Assembly: GCF_001422545.1 (NCBI RefSeq)
Contig: NZ_LMLE01000001.1
Location: 1,362,127 to 1,426,126, forward strand
DNA length: 64,000 nt
Direction: 5' to 3'
Origin: Pedobacter sp. Leaf41
Lineage (GTDB): Bacteria > Bacteroidota > Bacteroidia > Sphingobacteriales > Sphingobacteriaceae
This document shows, piece after piece, positions 20,076 through 30,374 of the stretch. The translations under genes were made by a program, and so were the position numbers. Below the pieces are notes generated by a model. The model had not been told where the DNA came from. It was given only the letters and a program-made list of their open reading frames with translations, and searched no databases. Positions within the stretch are counted from its first letter, which is position 1. The number at the start of each line of letters is the position of its first letter.

Positions 20076-20870
20076 CTATTTTAAGTAAGCTTTCAGCTTA
20101 TTTTTTTTCAATGCTTTCAAGCCCTCCACAACTATTGCAGCATTTACTTTGGCGCCATCTTCATTGGTATGTGTATGGTCCTTTTCAGTGAAATAGCTTT
20201 TAATTTGATCTGCTGATGAAAACGAATACTTATCTTTAATCAATTGGTTTAAGGGAATAAAATCTACGTTTTCAGCCTTTGCAACTTCTTGCGCCCATCC
20301 AGCATAACTATCATTCACTAAAATTACTTTACCATCTTTTACCGGATTTCTGGGAATCGACGAGCAAATAATTGGCGTTGCGCCTTTAGCCTTGATGTCT
20401 TTTATAAACTTCCGCATATACCAGCCATAGGTATAAACAGTTTCCTGTTTCTTTTTGATGGGGTTGAAAGTATTTTTGCTTTCCATGCCGATACCTTTTA
20501 TAGTACCACGGGCACGTGCAGTATCATCAAGCGGACTGCTGTCGTTGTGTCCAAACTGCATCATCACAAAATCCCCTTTTTTTACCTTGTTTAAAACGGC
20601 ATCCCATAAACCATTGGTTTGAAATGTCCTGCTGCTTGTTCCGCCCAGGGCATCATTTTCAACATTAATTTTTTCTGTATTGAAAAAATTTTCAATAAAA
20701 CTTCCCCATCCCCATAAAGCACCATCGCCTTTCCCCTTTCCGTTTTTTACAGTAGAATCTCCTATTAAAAATAAGGTTGGTTTCTGTTTTTGCTTTAAGA
20801 TCATGCAAGAAGAAAAGACGAGAAAGGCACCTGTTAAGATAAGCGCTAAGTATGTTTGTTTTGATTTCAT
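20076..20870 (-). CDS. CE12 rhamnogalacturonan acetylesterase (SGNH fold), lipoprotein
   Basis: The protein has 264 residues with a lipoprotein-type signal (FSSC near residue 22). The SGNH blocks are complete: FLIGDSTV with nucleophile Ser39, GGTSSRTF (block II Gly), MMQFGHNDSS (block III Asn) and EKDHTHTNEDGA with the Asp231/His234 pair. The latter layout is typical of family CE12, which removes acetyl groups from galacturonic acid in RG-I and opens the backbone to the lyase. It is the last gene of the operon, 148 bp after a second CE12 gene from which it differs substantially, so this is an old duplication. The lipid anchor suggests surface or outer-membrane action, while the sister enzyme appears soluble. 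Confidence 0.93.
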   Translation of the reverse strand: MKSKQTYLALILTGAFLVFSSCMILKQKQKPTLFLIGDSTVKNGKGKGDGALWGWGSFIENFFNTEKINVENDALGGTSSRTFQTNGLWDAVLNKVKKGDFVMMQFGHNDSSPLDDTARARGTIKGIGMESKNTFNPIKKKQETVYTYGWYMRKFIKDIKAKGATPIICSSIPRNPVKDGKVILVNDSYAGWAQEVAKAENVDFIPLNQLIKDKYSFSSADQIKSYFTEKDHTHTNEDGAKVNAAIVVEGLKALKKNKLKAYLK

Positions 20871-20962
20871 AAGAATTTATTTTAAAAGGATAATGGTAAA
20901 GAATTTTAAGACTTCTATTTTTTGTTAGGTCATGTTTTGCAAAAGATCTCGATCAATTTTAT

Positions 20963-20986
20963 CGTCCTTCGACAAGCTCAGGATGA
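20963..20986. repeat. Dispersed repeat fragment between the two CE12 genes
   Basis: The interval carries CGTCCTTCGACAAGCTCAGG, followed by ATGA, a sequence type that recurs between genes in many Bacteroidota genomes, usually as one arm of a palindrome. Only one arm is evident here, within the 148-bp gap. Confidence 0.45.
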
Positions 20987-21018
20987 AAATCGTAACCTAT
21001 GATACAGCCAAATTCATC

Positions 21019-21786
21019 TTACAATAAATAATTTTTCAGTTTACAGCCCTTCAGTTTCTTAATTCCTTCTACCACCGATTGTGCATTTAGTTTAGCACCT
21101 TCCAAATTGGTATGTGTATGGTCTCCAGGAAAAAAGGCTTTAACTTTTTCAGGTCCCAGCTCGTCATATTTATCACCAGTAATTTTGTTGAGATCAACGA
21201 AATAAGCGTGCTCTTGCTCGGCTACTTCTGCGGCCCATTTTCCAAAGCTTTGATCAGCCCGGAGCACTTTGCCATCTTTAAATTGATTTCTGGGAATCAT
21301 AGAAACCACAATTGGCGTGGCGCCTTTGGCCTTCGTTTCGCGAACGAACTTGCGAATATACCAACCATAAGTATGTACAGTTTCCATCTTTCCATCAGGC
21401 CAGGTTAGCACTTTTGTTTCTTCTCCAGTTCCTTTCAAAACACCCCTTCTGCCAGCTTTTGTGGTGTCGGGTTCGCTACCATCGTTATGCCCAAACTGCA
21501 TCGTTACAAAATCACCAGGCTTTAACGTTTCCAAAACTCTATCCCATCTTCCTTCTGAAAGAAAAGTTCTTGTACTTCTGCCCGCCATGGCATTATTTTC
21601 TACATGAATTCTGGTGGTATCAAAAAGTGCGGCAATTGGTGTGCCCCAACCCCAGGTTTCTTTATTTGAATTACGTACGGTAGAGTCGCCAATGGTATGA
21701 AGTGCTGGTTTTTCAGGCTTAATAAATGCTGAAGCAACGGTAAATATCGCTGCAAATGCAAATAGCTTTATTGATATTGATTTCAT
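21019..21786 (-). CDS. CE12 rhamnogalacturonan acetylesterase (SGNH fold), secreted
   Basis: This 255-residue protein has a signal peptide ending near ASAFIKPE. It shows all SGNH/CE12 blocks: HTIGDSTVRNS with nucleophile Ser35, GRSTRTFLSEGRW, TMQFGHNDGSEPD and PGDHTHTNLEGA with the catalytic Asp/His. The length is standard for CE12. It follows the PL11 lyase gene at 61 bp and precedes another CE12 gene. Presence of two enzymes together with the distant CE12-like protein at 35131-36453 suggests different acetyl positions (O-2 versus O-3 of galacturonate) or different compartments; which enzyme does what cannot be told from sequence. Confidence 0.94.
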   Translation of the reverse strand: MKSISIKLFAFAAIFTVASAFIKPEKPALHTIGDSTVRNSNKETWGWGTPIAALFDTTRIHVENNAMAGRSTRTFLSEGRWDRVLETLKPGDFVTMQFGHNDGSEPDTTKAGRRGVLKGTGEETKVLTWPDGKMETVHTYGWYIRKFVRETKAKGATPIVVSMIPRNQFKDGKVLRADQSFGKWAAEVAEQEHAYFVDLNKITGDKYDELGPEKVKAFFPGDHTHTNLEGAKLNAQSVVEGIKKLKGCKLKNYLL

Positions 21787-21847
21787 ATGTTTATATTCTT
21801 TTCAAATTTGTAGATATTAAACTGAGCTTGTTGATAATTAATTCTGC

Positions 21848-23716
21848 CTATTTTATGTTTTGAGCTGCAGGCTTAACAAGTATAATATTTGGTTTTGGTG
21901 CCTTTTTCATTCCATAGCCAAAATAAAAACCAGTATGCGGAGGCTGGTTGTAGCCAACATTTTGCCACGCAATGCTCAGGCGATATTGTGGATCATGCAT
22001 CAAGGTATAATTTCTATGCTCCGTTGGAATAGTCGTGGTGTAAATTCGGAGACTTTGATTGTCATACGACCGGAGAACAAGCTCTTCACGCCAATCGCCA
22101 AAAAGGTCTGCACTTAATGTTGGGGTGGACTTTGTCCAGTTATTCGCAATAGCACCATCAGCGGTCAAAAGTCTTCCACCGTTATATTTATCGATATGAT
22201 TGCCATCTAAAAGTTCTCTGGAAGGATCTTCATCCCAGTAAATCAAAAAGTTGGTAGATCGTGGCTGTGCTCCAATTCTATTACCCTTAATATCGAATAA
22301 ACCGTTGGAACCCGACCACCACATTTGCGCACCAACCCTGGTATTGTCTATGTTATCTGCCACACCTCTTCCCACGTCTTCATCTTCGGATCCATGCCAT
22401 AGAATTTCGCCAGTTCTTGCGTCGTAAACTGCCACTCCAGGCCCTTTTGTTCCTTCTTCAATTTCGTGGACACCAAAAACTTCTAGTCCCGGTCTTTCGG
22501 GATCAAGATCGGAAACATGCAAGGCATCGCCATGGCGTAAACCAGTTGTGTATAAACCTTTTCCGTTATCGTCCACACACATCGACCCGAAAATAATTTC
22601 ATCCTTTCCATCCCCATCTACATCAGCTACGCTTAAATTATGGTTTCCCATTCCTGAAAACGGGCTTCTTCCATCTTTTGAGTCAAAAACCCATCTGGAG
22701 GAAAGCTTGCCCCCTCGCCAATCCCAAGCTGCTAAAACGGTTCTACCATAATAACCTCTGGCCATCACCACACTCGGGTGGATGCCATCAAGGTAGGCGA
22801 TACATGCTGTAAAACGATCAACCCGATTTCCTGAATTATCGTTTTTGCCATTACCACCTTTTCCACCCCAAGCGCTAATGTCGCCTCTCGCAGGAATATA
22901 ATCTGTAGTCGCCAAAGCTTCGCCTGTTTTGCCGCTAAAAATGGTAAAAAATTCTGGGCCTTCTAAAATCCGTCCATTGCGATTGCGATAATCTTTTGTT
23001 GAATCGCCTATTACTTTCCCTATGCCATCAATAGTACCATCAGCAGTTTTACAGGCGAATTCGGCAATTCCGTCTCCATCTAAATCGTAAACCATAAACT
23101 GTGTATAATGAGCACCTTCTCTGATGTTCTTGCCCAAATTAATCTCCCACAAAAAAGTACCATCAATTTTGTAAGCCTGAAAAATTGGTGGATCCGTTAG
23201 TCCATTTGATGAATTATCACGACTTCTACCCGTTTGGTGCAAAACAATATCATATTCCCCATCGCCATCGAGATCACCTACCGATGCATCATTAGGCGTA
23301 TATCCAACTGGAGTTTTTAATGGAATAGTTAAATATTGATTTACAGCGCTTTTAGCCTTTAATAAGAAGGGTTTGCTCGCTTCTTGCTCCTGATTTTTTA
23401 TTATCGCTTTCACAAAATAGCTATTATCCAAATCAGGATTTATCGCAACATCAACAAAATTTGTTCCTTTGGATAGCGGGGTTTGATTCAACTTTTTAGC
23501 TGTTGTATTGGCTGTTTTCCGATAAAGATTAAAAGTGATGTCATCAGGTTCAGTCCCTAAAATCCTCCAGCTGATAAATACCGAATCAGCACCCTGGCGA
23601 ACGGCAACCACTCCTCTCCCCAGGTTTTCCATTTGGCGCTGGGCAGAAACATACAATGATGAAATGATCATCAGCAGCAGGAAGCCGAATTTCAAAACGA
23701 CTGGTTTATCTTTCAT
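21848..23716 (-). CDS. PL11 rhamnogalacturonan lyase, secreted
   Basis: The ATG at 23716 is preferred over a TTG one codon upstream. The 622-residue product has a signal peptide (ISSLYVSAQ) and begins MENLGRGVVAVRQG, then SVFISWRILGTEP, the family's beta-sandwich. The remainder is an eight-bladed propeller with calcium-binding loops: DLDGDGEYDIVLHQ, DLDGDGIAEFACKTADGT, DVDGDGKDEI, and the ends HDPQYRLSIAWQNVGYNQPPH and GYGMKKAPKPN, all diagnostic of PL11. It cleaves the Rha-(1,4)-GalA bond of RG-I by beta-elimination. It follows the MG2-type gene at 26 bp and precedes CE12. This is the only backbone-depolymerising enzyme in the window, making it the key evidence that RG-I is the substrate. 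Confidence 0.96.
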   Translation of the reverse strand: MKDKPVVLKFGFLLLMIISSLYVSAQRQMENLGRGVVAVRQGADSVFISWRILGTEPDDITFNLYRKTANTTAKKLNQTPLSKGTNFVDVAINPDLDNSYFVKAIIKNQEQEASKPFLLKAKSAVNQYLTIPLKTPVGYTPNDASVGDLDGDGEYDIVLHQTGRSRDNSSNGLTDPPIFQAYKIDGTFLWEINLGKNIREGAHYTQFMVYDLDGDGIAEFACKTADGTIDGIGKVIGDSTKDYRNRNGRILEGPEFFTIFSGKTGEALATTDYIPARGDISAWGGKGGNGKNDNSGNRVDRFTACIAYLDGIHPSVVMARGYYGRTVLAAWDWRGGKLSSRWVFDSKDGRSPFSGMGNHNLSVADVDGDGKDEIIFGSMCVDDNGKGLYTTGLRHGDALHVSDLDPERPGLEVFGVHEIEEGTKGPGVAVYDARTGEILWHGSEDEDVGRGVADNIDNTRVGAQMWWSGSNGLFDIKGNRIGAQPRSTNFLIYWDEDPSRELLDGNHIDKYNGGRLLTADGAIANNWTKSTPTLSADLFGDWREELVLRSYDNQSLRIYTTTIPTEHRNYTLMHDPQYRLSIAWQNVGYNQPPHTGFYFGYGMKKAPKPNIILVKPAAQNIK

Positions 23717-23742
23717 CAAATTGTCTTCTTTTGGTTTTTGTT

Positions 23743-26166
23743 TTATTGAACAACATATGTACTTTTTGCAGTAACTGCCGATCCTTTTTCTGTGATCCCG
23801 TCTGTCTTAATTACAATTGTTCCTTTATTATCGCCATTGTAAAAAACTACGCTTGCTTCTCCTTTGGCATTGGTTTCTACTTTTGGAGCCCAAAAAATGG
23901 TTGTCCTCAGATCTTTATTTTTATTTGCAGGATTGCTATAATTGGGAGAGTAAAATGTTCTTGCATTATAATATCCAGTTAAGTCGAGGTTTAGTAAATG
24001 AAGATTTGTTGCACCGAGCGCATCCTGTTTTAAGTTAAGACTGATCACATAAACATCGGTACCCGAATTATTAATAAGGTGCTGCACTTTAACCTGATTA
24101 ATTTTATCCATCCTCAAACTATAATAGTCCCGCCTTTCGCCGACCAACTCTTCCCGATTATTGACTCTTATGATTGGCGTGATTTTTTTGCCATTTGAAA
24201 TAAATGCAATCCCCTCTGATCCTACTGAATCTACATCTTCGCGAGGGTAAGCTCCACTTACTTTAGTGAGCAAGAAATGCTCGAGCCCGTTAAAAGCGTA
24301 ATCGGCAGGAGTGATATTGAAAACCTGCTCAGGATAGCCAAATGTCATTACGGTTTCATTAAAGAGGACAACTTTCTTCTTATTTTGATCTGCCTTAATT
24401 TGAATATCGTTTAAAGTAATTGAATCGCCGAACTTATATGTTTTATTATAATCCATACGTCTACTGATTTCTGCGTCGATATTTTTAGTAAAATCTTGTA
24501 ATCCTCTTTTAAAAGTGATGGATATAGGTTTGGTTGCCGAATCAATTTCAAGCCAGCCGCCCTTCTTGCCTTTAGCATCTTGCGAAGAAATTTTTATAGG
24601 CTGATCGCCATACCACTTTAGTCCATCAATAAAATAATTTCCATTCTGATCCGTTGTGGTGGTAAATAACTTTTCGCCAGTAAAGCCAGATCCAAATAAT
24701 GTGATATTCATATTTGGGAGTGGTTTATTACCCACTTTTTCTCTTACAAAGCCTTTTATTGATAGTGCAGGTTCAGGCAAATAACTTACAGACATACTTG
24801 TATCGGCAAATTTTCGCCATAAATACGCTCTCCAACCTTGTGTCAGCAAAAGCAAATCCAATTGCTTTAACCGTGAAGGATTTTTAGCATCAAAATATTG
24901 GTCCGGATTTTTAATCTCGCCCTTAATTTCTGATTGAAGCAACAAGTAAGTCCGTATATCATTGCCATCATCCGGAATCAAACCATCAACAGCGGCCAGT
25001 GAGAAATTGGTTTTGACCGGCATACCAAAAACGTCAGTAGCTTTTACATTAAGCACTACTTTTTCCCGGGCTTGATAAGCCTGTTTGTTGGGTTTAAGTG
25101 TATAGGAAACTTTCTTTTCGTCAGCGATAAAAATCAAACGCTCACAATGCGGTTTTCCTAAATCATCAACTAAAGTAATTACAGCAATACCGGCTGGAAA
25201 ACCCTTGGTCGGAATAGAAACTGAAATACTTTGCTTTGCCATTTTAACTGCTCCTGTGTAAATCTTGTCTCCCGCGTGTTTAATCACAACTGATAAAGTC
25301 TTTCCAGCAATTTCACTAAACATCATCTCATTGGCGGTAATTGATGCTTTTAAGTAAAGCGAATCGGCAGTTACATGTAACGACAAACCTTTTTTAAGTA
25401 TTTCTGGAAGGGGCGTCGAAAATTTCTCGTTGCCAAAAACCACTACCGCTAGATAGGTTTCATTTATTTTGGGCGTGAAAGTAAATAGTCCCATTCCCAC
25501 GGCTGTGCTTTGAAAACTTGCTACTGTATCGCCTTTGCCAGACACAATACTACCTGAAGCTTTGAGACCATTGCCTAAATCATCATTCGTTTTGAAAGCC
25601 ACCAAACTGTTTACCCCCTCAACGAGTGCCCCTCCTTCAGGAAAAAATGTAATTGTTTTTTTGTCGCCACTTTCGGCAATGCCAACAGGTTTTTTGTTTG
25701 CATTTCGCGTAGCATAAGTGGCATTTTCTTTCAGGTTGTTGGTGATATAGATACTTTTCTGGAATACGAATTCATCGCCAAAATTGCGCATCCAATTGGT
25801 GTAAGCACGTATATTATACCAGCCCGTAGCGATAGAATCTGGTAATTTGAAATCGCCACTCCCTAACCCTTTGCTTAGTAAAATCGTTTTTTTATCTAAT
25901 ATCGCCGATTGGGGAGAAACGAGTTCTACATATAAGTTCGCACTACTCGATGTAAGACTTGTGCTTTTTCCGTTCACCAGATAGGCGCTAAACCAAACAT
26001 CCTCGCCAGTGCTAAAATAGTTCCTGTCCGTTTGCAGGTAAACCTTTTCAAAGAATAACTTCATTGTTTTCGCATCGGGAAGTGGCTTAGCTGATTTTTG
26101 CTGTGCCATACCCAACCAGGAGTAGCAACTCACCACAACAAAAACAATAATATGTTTGATTTTCAT
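23743..26166 (-). CDS. Large secreted MG2/macroglobulin-like protein with carboxypeptidase-like repeat
   Basis: This 807-residue protein has a signal peptide ending at GMAQQ. The start of the mature protein (FEKVYLQTDRNYFSTGEDVWFSAYLV) is the MG2 domain found in bacterial alpha-2-macroglobulin-like proteins. Near residue 470 GFVREKVGNKPLPNMNITLFG begins a carboxypeptidase-regulatory-like beta domain; near 740 LRTTIFWAPKVETNAKGEASVVF is the bacteroidal macroglobulin C-terminal pattern. No thioester CxEQ motif was noticed, so protease trapping by thioester is unlikely. Such proteins are widespread in Bacteroidota but rarely characterised. Its place directly upstream of PL11, behind a PUL operator, is the odd point. 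A role as a surface scaffold or assembly factor for the SusCD/lyase system is speculation. Confidence 0.75.
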   Translation of the reverse strand: MKIKHIIVFVVVSCYSWLGMAQQKSAKPLPDAKTMKLFFEKVYLQTDRNYFSTGEDVWFSAYLVNGKSTSLTSSSANLYVELVSPQSAILDKKTILLSKGLGSGDFKLPDSIATGWYNIRAYTNWMRNFGDEFVFQKSIYITNNLKENATYATRNANKKPVGIAESGDKKTITFFPEGGALVEGVNSLVAFKTNDDLGNGLKASGSIVSGKGDTVASFQSTAVGMGLFTFTPKINETYLAVVVFGNEKFSTPLPEILKKGLSLHVTADSLYLKASITANEMMFSEIAGKTLSVVIKHAGDKIYTGAVKMAKQSISVSIPTKGFPAGIAVITLVDDLGKPHCERLIFIADEKKVSYTLKPNKQAYQAREKVVLNVKATDVFGMPVKTNFSLAAVDGLIPDDGNDIRTYLLLQSEIKGEIKNPDQYFDAKNPSRLKQLDLLLLTQGWRAYLWRKFADTSMSVSYLPEPALSIKGFVREKVGNKPLPNMNITLFGSGFTGEKLFTTTTDQNGNYFIDGLKWYGDQPIKISSQDAKGKKGGWLEIDSATKPISITFKRGLQDFTKNIDAEISRRMDYNKTYKFGDSITLNDIQIKADQNKKKVVLFNETVMTFGYPEQVFNITPADYAFNGLEHFLLTKVSGAYPREDVDSVGSEGIAFISNGKKITPIIRVNNREELVGERRDYYSLRMDKINQVKVQHLINNSGTDVYVISLNLKQDALGATNLHLLNLDLTGYYNARTFYSPNYSNPANKNKDLRTTIFWAPKVETNAKGEASVVFYNGDNKGTIVIKTDGITEKGSAVTAKSTYVVQ

Positions 26167-26263
26167 AAACGCTTAATTAGAATCAATCTCGAAATTATAT
26201 TTTACCTATAATCAAATTCAGTGTATTATAGTACAATTTGCCCTGCTTTGTTCGCATGGGGCT

Positions 26264-26476
26264 TCAAGCTTGGAGGCTAACATAGGCTAAAGGTTTAATT
26301 GTATTAGAAGTAACAATATATTTTGGTAGTTCTCCCTTTCTAATTGACAAAGCTTCATCGCCATTGCTTGCTGAATTTCTAAACATTAATGTGCCGCTTA
26401 ACGATTGCCACTGCCCGTAAGAAACCGTACAGAAACAGACCATCATTAACAAAAAATTGATACAAGGGAACCTCAT
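26264..26476 (-). CDS. Small secreted protein of unknown function, operon leader gene
   Basis: The 70-residue ORF begins with a good signal peptide (MRFPCINFLLMMVCFCTVSYGQ) and leaves a mature peptide of about 48 residues with no recognised domain. Its ATG is preceded by TAACCAATATC, and it is the first reading frame downstream of the tandem operator at 26560-26579; the MG2 gene starts 97 bp further on. It may be a real small secreted protein, or the N-terminal stump of a larger secreted enzyme that has been lost. I cannot tell which. Confidence 0.45.
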   Translation of the reverse strand: MRFPCINFLLMMVCFCTVSYGQWQSLSGTLMFRNSASNGDEALSIRKGELPKYIVTSNTIKPLAYVSLQA

Positions 26477-26559
26477 AAAAAAGATATTGGTTAGAAAAGC
26501 GTCTCCAAATTAAACTAAACACTCTTTAAGTCGACAATTTAAAGACTAAATCAGAAACT

Positions 26560-26579
26560 GGCATCCTGTGGTATCCTGT
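26560..26579 (-). promoter_or_regulatory. Tandem-repeat operator in the divergent PL11/arabinan interval
   Basis: The + strand reads GGCATCCTGT then GGTATCCTGT, the best-conserved tandem copy. Orientation relative to the minus-strand operon matches the other three sites, and it is 83 bp from the ATG at 26476. Because the plus-strand arabinan operon starts at 26825, one site could serve both. The interval 26477-26824 also holds TTACATTTAC at 26789-26798 (a poor TAnnTTTG match on the + strand, 27 bp before ATG) and ACCAAATAT at 26810-26818 just before the arabinofuranosidase start. No gene is seen there. Confidence 0.65.
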
Positions 26580-26824
26580 AATTAGATGTTAACATGCTAC
26601 AGTAACGATCTGAACCCTATAAAGCGATATGAAATTATAATTGAGATATAAATCTTAACAAATTTAATGGAAACATCTTTTTAATGATAGGAACAAGGAC
26701 AAAGCATGCAAAACCTGGCATGGTAATATTGTAGAATAACATTCGCGAAAAATAATCGTACAATTAACGTTTATTATTTAAAAAAAAATTACATTTACAA
26801 TTAGTACTGACCAAATATTATATA

Positions 26825-28825
26825 ATGAAACTCATTGCACCTGTAAAAAGTGTTTTAATTACATGCTTAACGGCTTTCTTTGTGATTCCGTTAAATGCAC
26901 AGCAGCCAAAAATCGTCAAAGTTAAGTTAGATCAACCCATTGCAAAGGTTCAACCCAATATGTGGGGTGTATTTTTCGAGGATATTAATTTTGGTGCAGA
27001 TGGCGGAATTTACGCGGAACTCATTAAAAACAGATCTTTCGAATTTGCTAAACCTTTAATGGGCTGGTCGATTTACAGGAATAAACCGAGAGAAGGTGAA
27101 GTTTTGGTTGTGAACCGCAAAGAAGCCAACGAAACGAATCCCCGCTACCTCCAGATTAAAAAATTAACTGATGATTTCGAATTGATTAATGAAGGCTTCA
27201 AGGGCATAGGAGTTAAAAAAGGGATGCGATATGATTTTTCAACGATGTACCGTCAGTTGCAACCTGGAGTGAAAATGGTGTTAATTTTGAAGGATGAAAA
27301 TAGAAAAATTATTGGTCAGGGCAATTTCATTCCTGAAAGCACCGGTAGCGAGTGGAAAAAGCAATCGGTAAGTTTTGTAGCAACCGAAACCAACCCAAAG
27401 GCAAAATTTGGGATTATCTTTCAAGGGAAAGGAAGTATCGATTTAGATATGATTTCGCTATTTCCTGGCGATACCTGGAAGAATCGCAAACAAGGGCTTA
27501 GGGCAGATATGGTCCAGTTGCTGGCGGATATGAAGCCAGGATTTATCCGTTTTCCCGGTGGATGTATTGTGGAAGGTACTGATTTAGCGAACCGCTATCA
27601 GTGGAAAAATACAATTGGCCCTATTGAAGAGCGGAAACTACTTATTAACCGCTGGAATACCGAATTTGCCCATCGCCCTGCCCCAGATTATTATCAAACT
27701 TTTGGACTGGGATTTTTTGAGTATTTCCAGCTGGCAGAAGACATTGGATCAGATGCTTTGCCGATTCTTAATTGTGGAATGGCCTGCCAGTTTAATACCG
27801 GCGAAGTAGTGGCTTTAGATGAATTACAACCTTATGTTCAGGATGCGCTCGATTTAATTGAGTTTGCAAATGGAGATTTAAGTACCACCTGGGGAAAAAA
27901 GCGAGCTGAGCTTGGTCATCCAAAACCATTTAACCTAAAAATGATGGGGGTAGGCAACGAAAACTGGGGACCGCAATATCTAGAGCGCTTGGCTATTTTC
28001 ACGAAGGCTATCAAGGCAAAATATCCCGATTTTAAATTGATTAACAGCTCCGGAACCGATCCGGAAGGTGATCGTTTCAATCTATTAAATACCTCCCTGC
28101 GTGAAAATAAAGCCGATTTTATAGATGAACATTATTATCGCCCTGCAGATTGGTTTTTGAAAAACGCTGGCCGCTACGATAGTTATCCAAGAAACGACAC
28201 CAAAATTTTTGTGGGGGAATATGCTGTTCATGCCGATAAAAACGTAATTGGCAGCAATAGGAACAACTGGGAAAGCGCACTGGCATCGGCTTCATTAATG
28301 ACTGGATTAGAGCGCAATGCCGATGTAGTGCAAATGGCATCGTACGCACCGCTTTTCGCCCATATTGATGGCTGGCAATGGGCGCCAGATATGATCTGGG
28401 TTGATAATCTAAATTCTTACGGTACGCCAGATTATTACGTTCAGAAACTATTTTCTACCAACAAAGGCACCGATGTGGTTTCCATCACACTTGATGATCA
28501 AAACATCATCGGACAAGATGGTCTTTTTGCTTCATCCGTAATCGACAAAACAAAAAAAGAACTGATCATTAAAATTGCAAATAACACCAAAGAAAGCCAA
28601 AGCATAATTTTTGATCTGGAAGGAAAAACTAAATTGAAAACCAAGGGAACAATTGAGGAATTGGCAAGTGAGCAGTTAAGTCAGTTAAATTCTTTCGAAA
28701 ACCCGCTTGCCGTGAGTCCGAAGGCAGCTGCTATCAGTATAAAAGACAAAAAGCTGAGTACCTCTCTAAAGCCATATTCATTCAACGTTATTAAAATTCC
28801 ATTCATCTCATACGCCAAACCATGA
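26825..28825 (+). CDS. GH51 alpha-L-arabinofuranosidase with N-terminal CBM-like domain
   Basis: The 666-residue protein has a signal peptide ending near PLNAQQ. The start of the barrel ([29 protein letters not shown]) is interrupted by a beta-sandwich (about 75-215, CBM4-like) typical of one GH51 branch. The barrel resumes with [12 protein letters not shown]. Acid/base is Glu379 in [12 protein letters not shown] and the nucleophile Glu465 in FVGEYAVHA. These enzymes cut terminal alpha-L-arabinofuranose from arabinan or arabinogalactan side chains. It is the first gene of a four-gene plus-strand arabinan operon and overlaps the next gene by 4 bp (ATGA). Confidence 0.95.
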   Translation: MKLIAPVKSVLITCLTAFFVIPLNAQQPKIVKVKLDQPIAKVQPNMWGVFFEDINFGADGGIYAELIKNRSFEFAKPLMGWSIYRNKPREGEVLVVNRKEANETNPRYLQIKKLTDDFELINEGFKGIGVKKGMRYDFSTMYRQLQPGVKMVLILKDENRKIIGQGNFIPESTGSEWKKQSVSFVATETNPKAKFGIIFQGKGSIDLDMISLFPGDTWKNRKQGLRADMVQLLADMKPGFIRFPGGCIVEGTDLANRYQWKNTIGPIEERKLLINRWNTEFAHRPAPDYYQTFGLGFFEYFQLAEDIGSDALPILNCGMACQFNTGEVVALDELQPYVQDALDLIEFANGDLSTTWGKKRAELGHPKPFNLKMMGVGNENWGPQYLERLAIFTKAIKAKYPDFKLINSSGTDPEGDRFNLLNTSLRENKADFIDEHYYRPADWFLKNAGRYDSYPRNDTKIFVGEYAVHADKNVIGSNRNNWESALASASLMTGLERNADVVQMASYAPLFAHIDGWQWAPDMIWVDNLNSYGTPDYYVQKLFSTNKGTDVVSITLDDQNIIGQDGLFASSVIDKTKKELIIKIANNTKESQSIIFDLEGKTKLKTKGTIEELASEQLSQLNSFENPLAVSPKAAAISIKDKKLSTSLKPYSFNVIKIPFISYAKP

Positions 28826-30363
28826 AGAAATTAATGTTCTTTTTCGCAATGCTCTGCATTAGCTATTTTGCAAATGCGCAAAGCGAAACGTTATTATCCG
28901 TTAAGCCTGCGGGCGATCAAATTGTTAGTAAACACATTTATGGTCATTTCTCAGAACATTTAGGAAGATGTATCTACGATGGGTTTTGGGTAGATGAAAA
29001 CTCTCCTATCTCAAATAAAGGCAGAATAAGGTTGGATGTGGTAGCGGCTTTGAAAAAAATAAATGTACCTAATCTACGTTGGCCAGGTGGTTGTTTTGCC
29101 GATGAATACCACTGGAGAGATGGTATTGGACCACGAAATGAGCGCCCGAAAATGGTTAATACCAACTGGGGCGGCGTAACCGAAGACAATAGTTTTGGCA
29201 CACATGAATTTCTGGAGCTCTGCCAAATGCTAAACTGTGAGCCTTACATTGCAGGAAATGTGGGAAGTGGAACTGTTGAGGAAATGGCCAAATGGGTAGA
29301 ATATCTCAATTTCGACGGCGTGAGCCCAATGACGGCAATCAGGAAGCAAAACGGAATGGATAAACCCTGGAAAGTTTCATTTTGGGGCGTAGGAAACGAA
29401 AGCTGGGGTTGTGGCGGTAACATGACCGCTGATTACTACAGCGATTTATACCGCCGATATGCTACTTATGCCCGTGATTATCCTGGTGCTCCGTTGAAAA
29501 GAATTGCCAGTGGTGCCAACGCAGAAGATTACCGTTGGACGGAAACCTGCATGAAAAACATTGGGCCAAATAGAATGTGGGGTTTAACACTTCATTATTA
29601 TACCCTCCCGACAGGGAACTGGGGCGTAAAAGGCTCGGCAACAAAATTCGATGAAGCACAATACTTCAATACGATGAAAAATTGTATTCGTATGGAAGAA
29701 ATTGTAGCCAAACATTCGGCAATTATGGACAAGTACGACCCCAAGAAAAAAGTTGCTTTAATTGTTGACGAATGGGGAATTTGGACTGACGTAGAACCGG
29801 GAACCAATCCGGGCTTTCTTTACCAGCAGAATAGCTTACGCGATGCGCTAATTGCCGGCACAACCTTAAATATTTTTAACAACCACTCTGATAGGGTGCG
29901 AATGGCAAATTTGGCACAAACCGTAAATGTTTTGCAAGCCATGATTTTAACAGAAAAAGATAAAATGCTGCTCACTCCTACCTATCATGTTTTCGACTTA
30001 TTCAAAGTACACATGGATGCCAAGTACCTTCCGATAAGTTTCACCAGTCCGAATTATACAATGGGTGATCAAAAAATTCCAGCATTGAATGTTTCTGCTT
30101 CGCAGGATTCAACCGGAGCCATTCACGTTTCGCTGGTAAATCTCGACCCAAAAAATAAAATCTCTATCAATACAGATTTAGGTGATTTAAAATGGAAAAC
30201 GGTAACTGGCCAGATTCTTACTTCGGCAAAATTAACGGATATCAACACGTTTTCTGATCCAAATAAAATACACAACGCAAAATTTAATGGTGCAAAAAAA
30301 TCAGGCAAAGTACTCAAAGTAGATATTCCAGCTCAGTCTGTGGTGGTGCTTGAGCTGAAATAA
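28822..30363 (+). CDS. GH51 alpha-L-arabinofuranosidase, compact form
   Basis: This is a 513-residue single-barrel GH51 enzyme with a signal peptide ending at FANAQ. Diagnostic segments are [50 protein letters not shown] (acid/base Glu193), LHYYTLP and [10 protein letters not shown] (nucleophile Glu317), followed by a C-terminal beta domain with SVVVLEL. It lacks the CBM-like insert of its upstream neighbour, so the two probably act on different linkages or chain lengths. Translational coupling through a 4-bp overlap argues for balanced synthesis. Confidence 0.96.
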   Translation: MKKLMFFFAMLCISYFANAQSETLLSVKPAGDQIVSKHIYGHFSEHLGRCIYDGFWVDENSPISNKGRIRLDVVAALKKINVPNLRWPGGCFADEYHWRDGIGPRNERPKMVNTNWGGVTEDNSFGTHEFLELCQMLNCEPYIAGNVGSGTVEEMAKWVEYLNFDGVSPMTAIRKQNGMDKPWKVSFWGVGNESWGCGGNMTADYYSDLYRRYATYARDYPGAPLKRIASGANAEDYRWTETCMKNIGPNRMWGLTLHYYTLPTGNWGVKGSATKFDEAQYFNTMKNCIRMEEIVAKHSAIMDKYDPKKKVALIVDEWGIWTDVEPGTNPGFLYQQNSLRDALIAGTTLNIFNNHSDRVRMANLAQTVNVLQAMILTEKDKMLLTPTYHVFDLFKVHMDAKYLPISFTSPNYTMGDQKIPALNVSASQDSTGAIHVSLVNLDPKNKISINTDLGDLKWKTVTGQILTSAKLTDINTFSDPNKIHNAKFNGAKKSGKVLKVDIPAQSVVVLELK

Positions 30364-30374
30364 CCAGTATAACT

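Noticed and set aside
23717-23719. TTG as a start for the PL11 gene
   Set aside because: An ATG follows directly and begins a normal signal peptide; an alternative start one codon upstream is unnecessary.
23743-26166. Reading the MG2 protein as a TonB-dependent receptor
   Set aside because: It has a carboxypeptidase-like domain but no recognisable plug segment and no terminal barrel strand; the MG2 start and macroglobulin-like end fit better.
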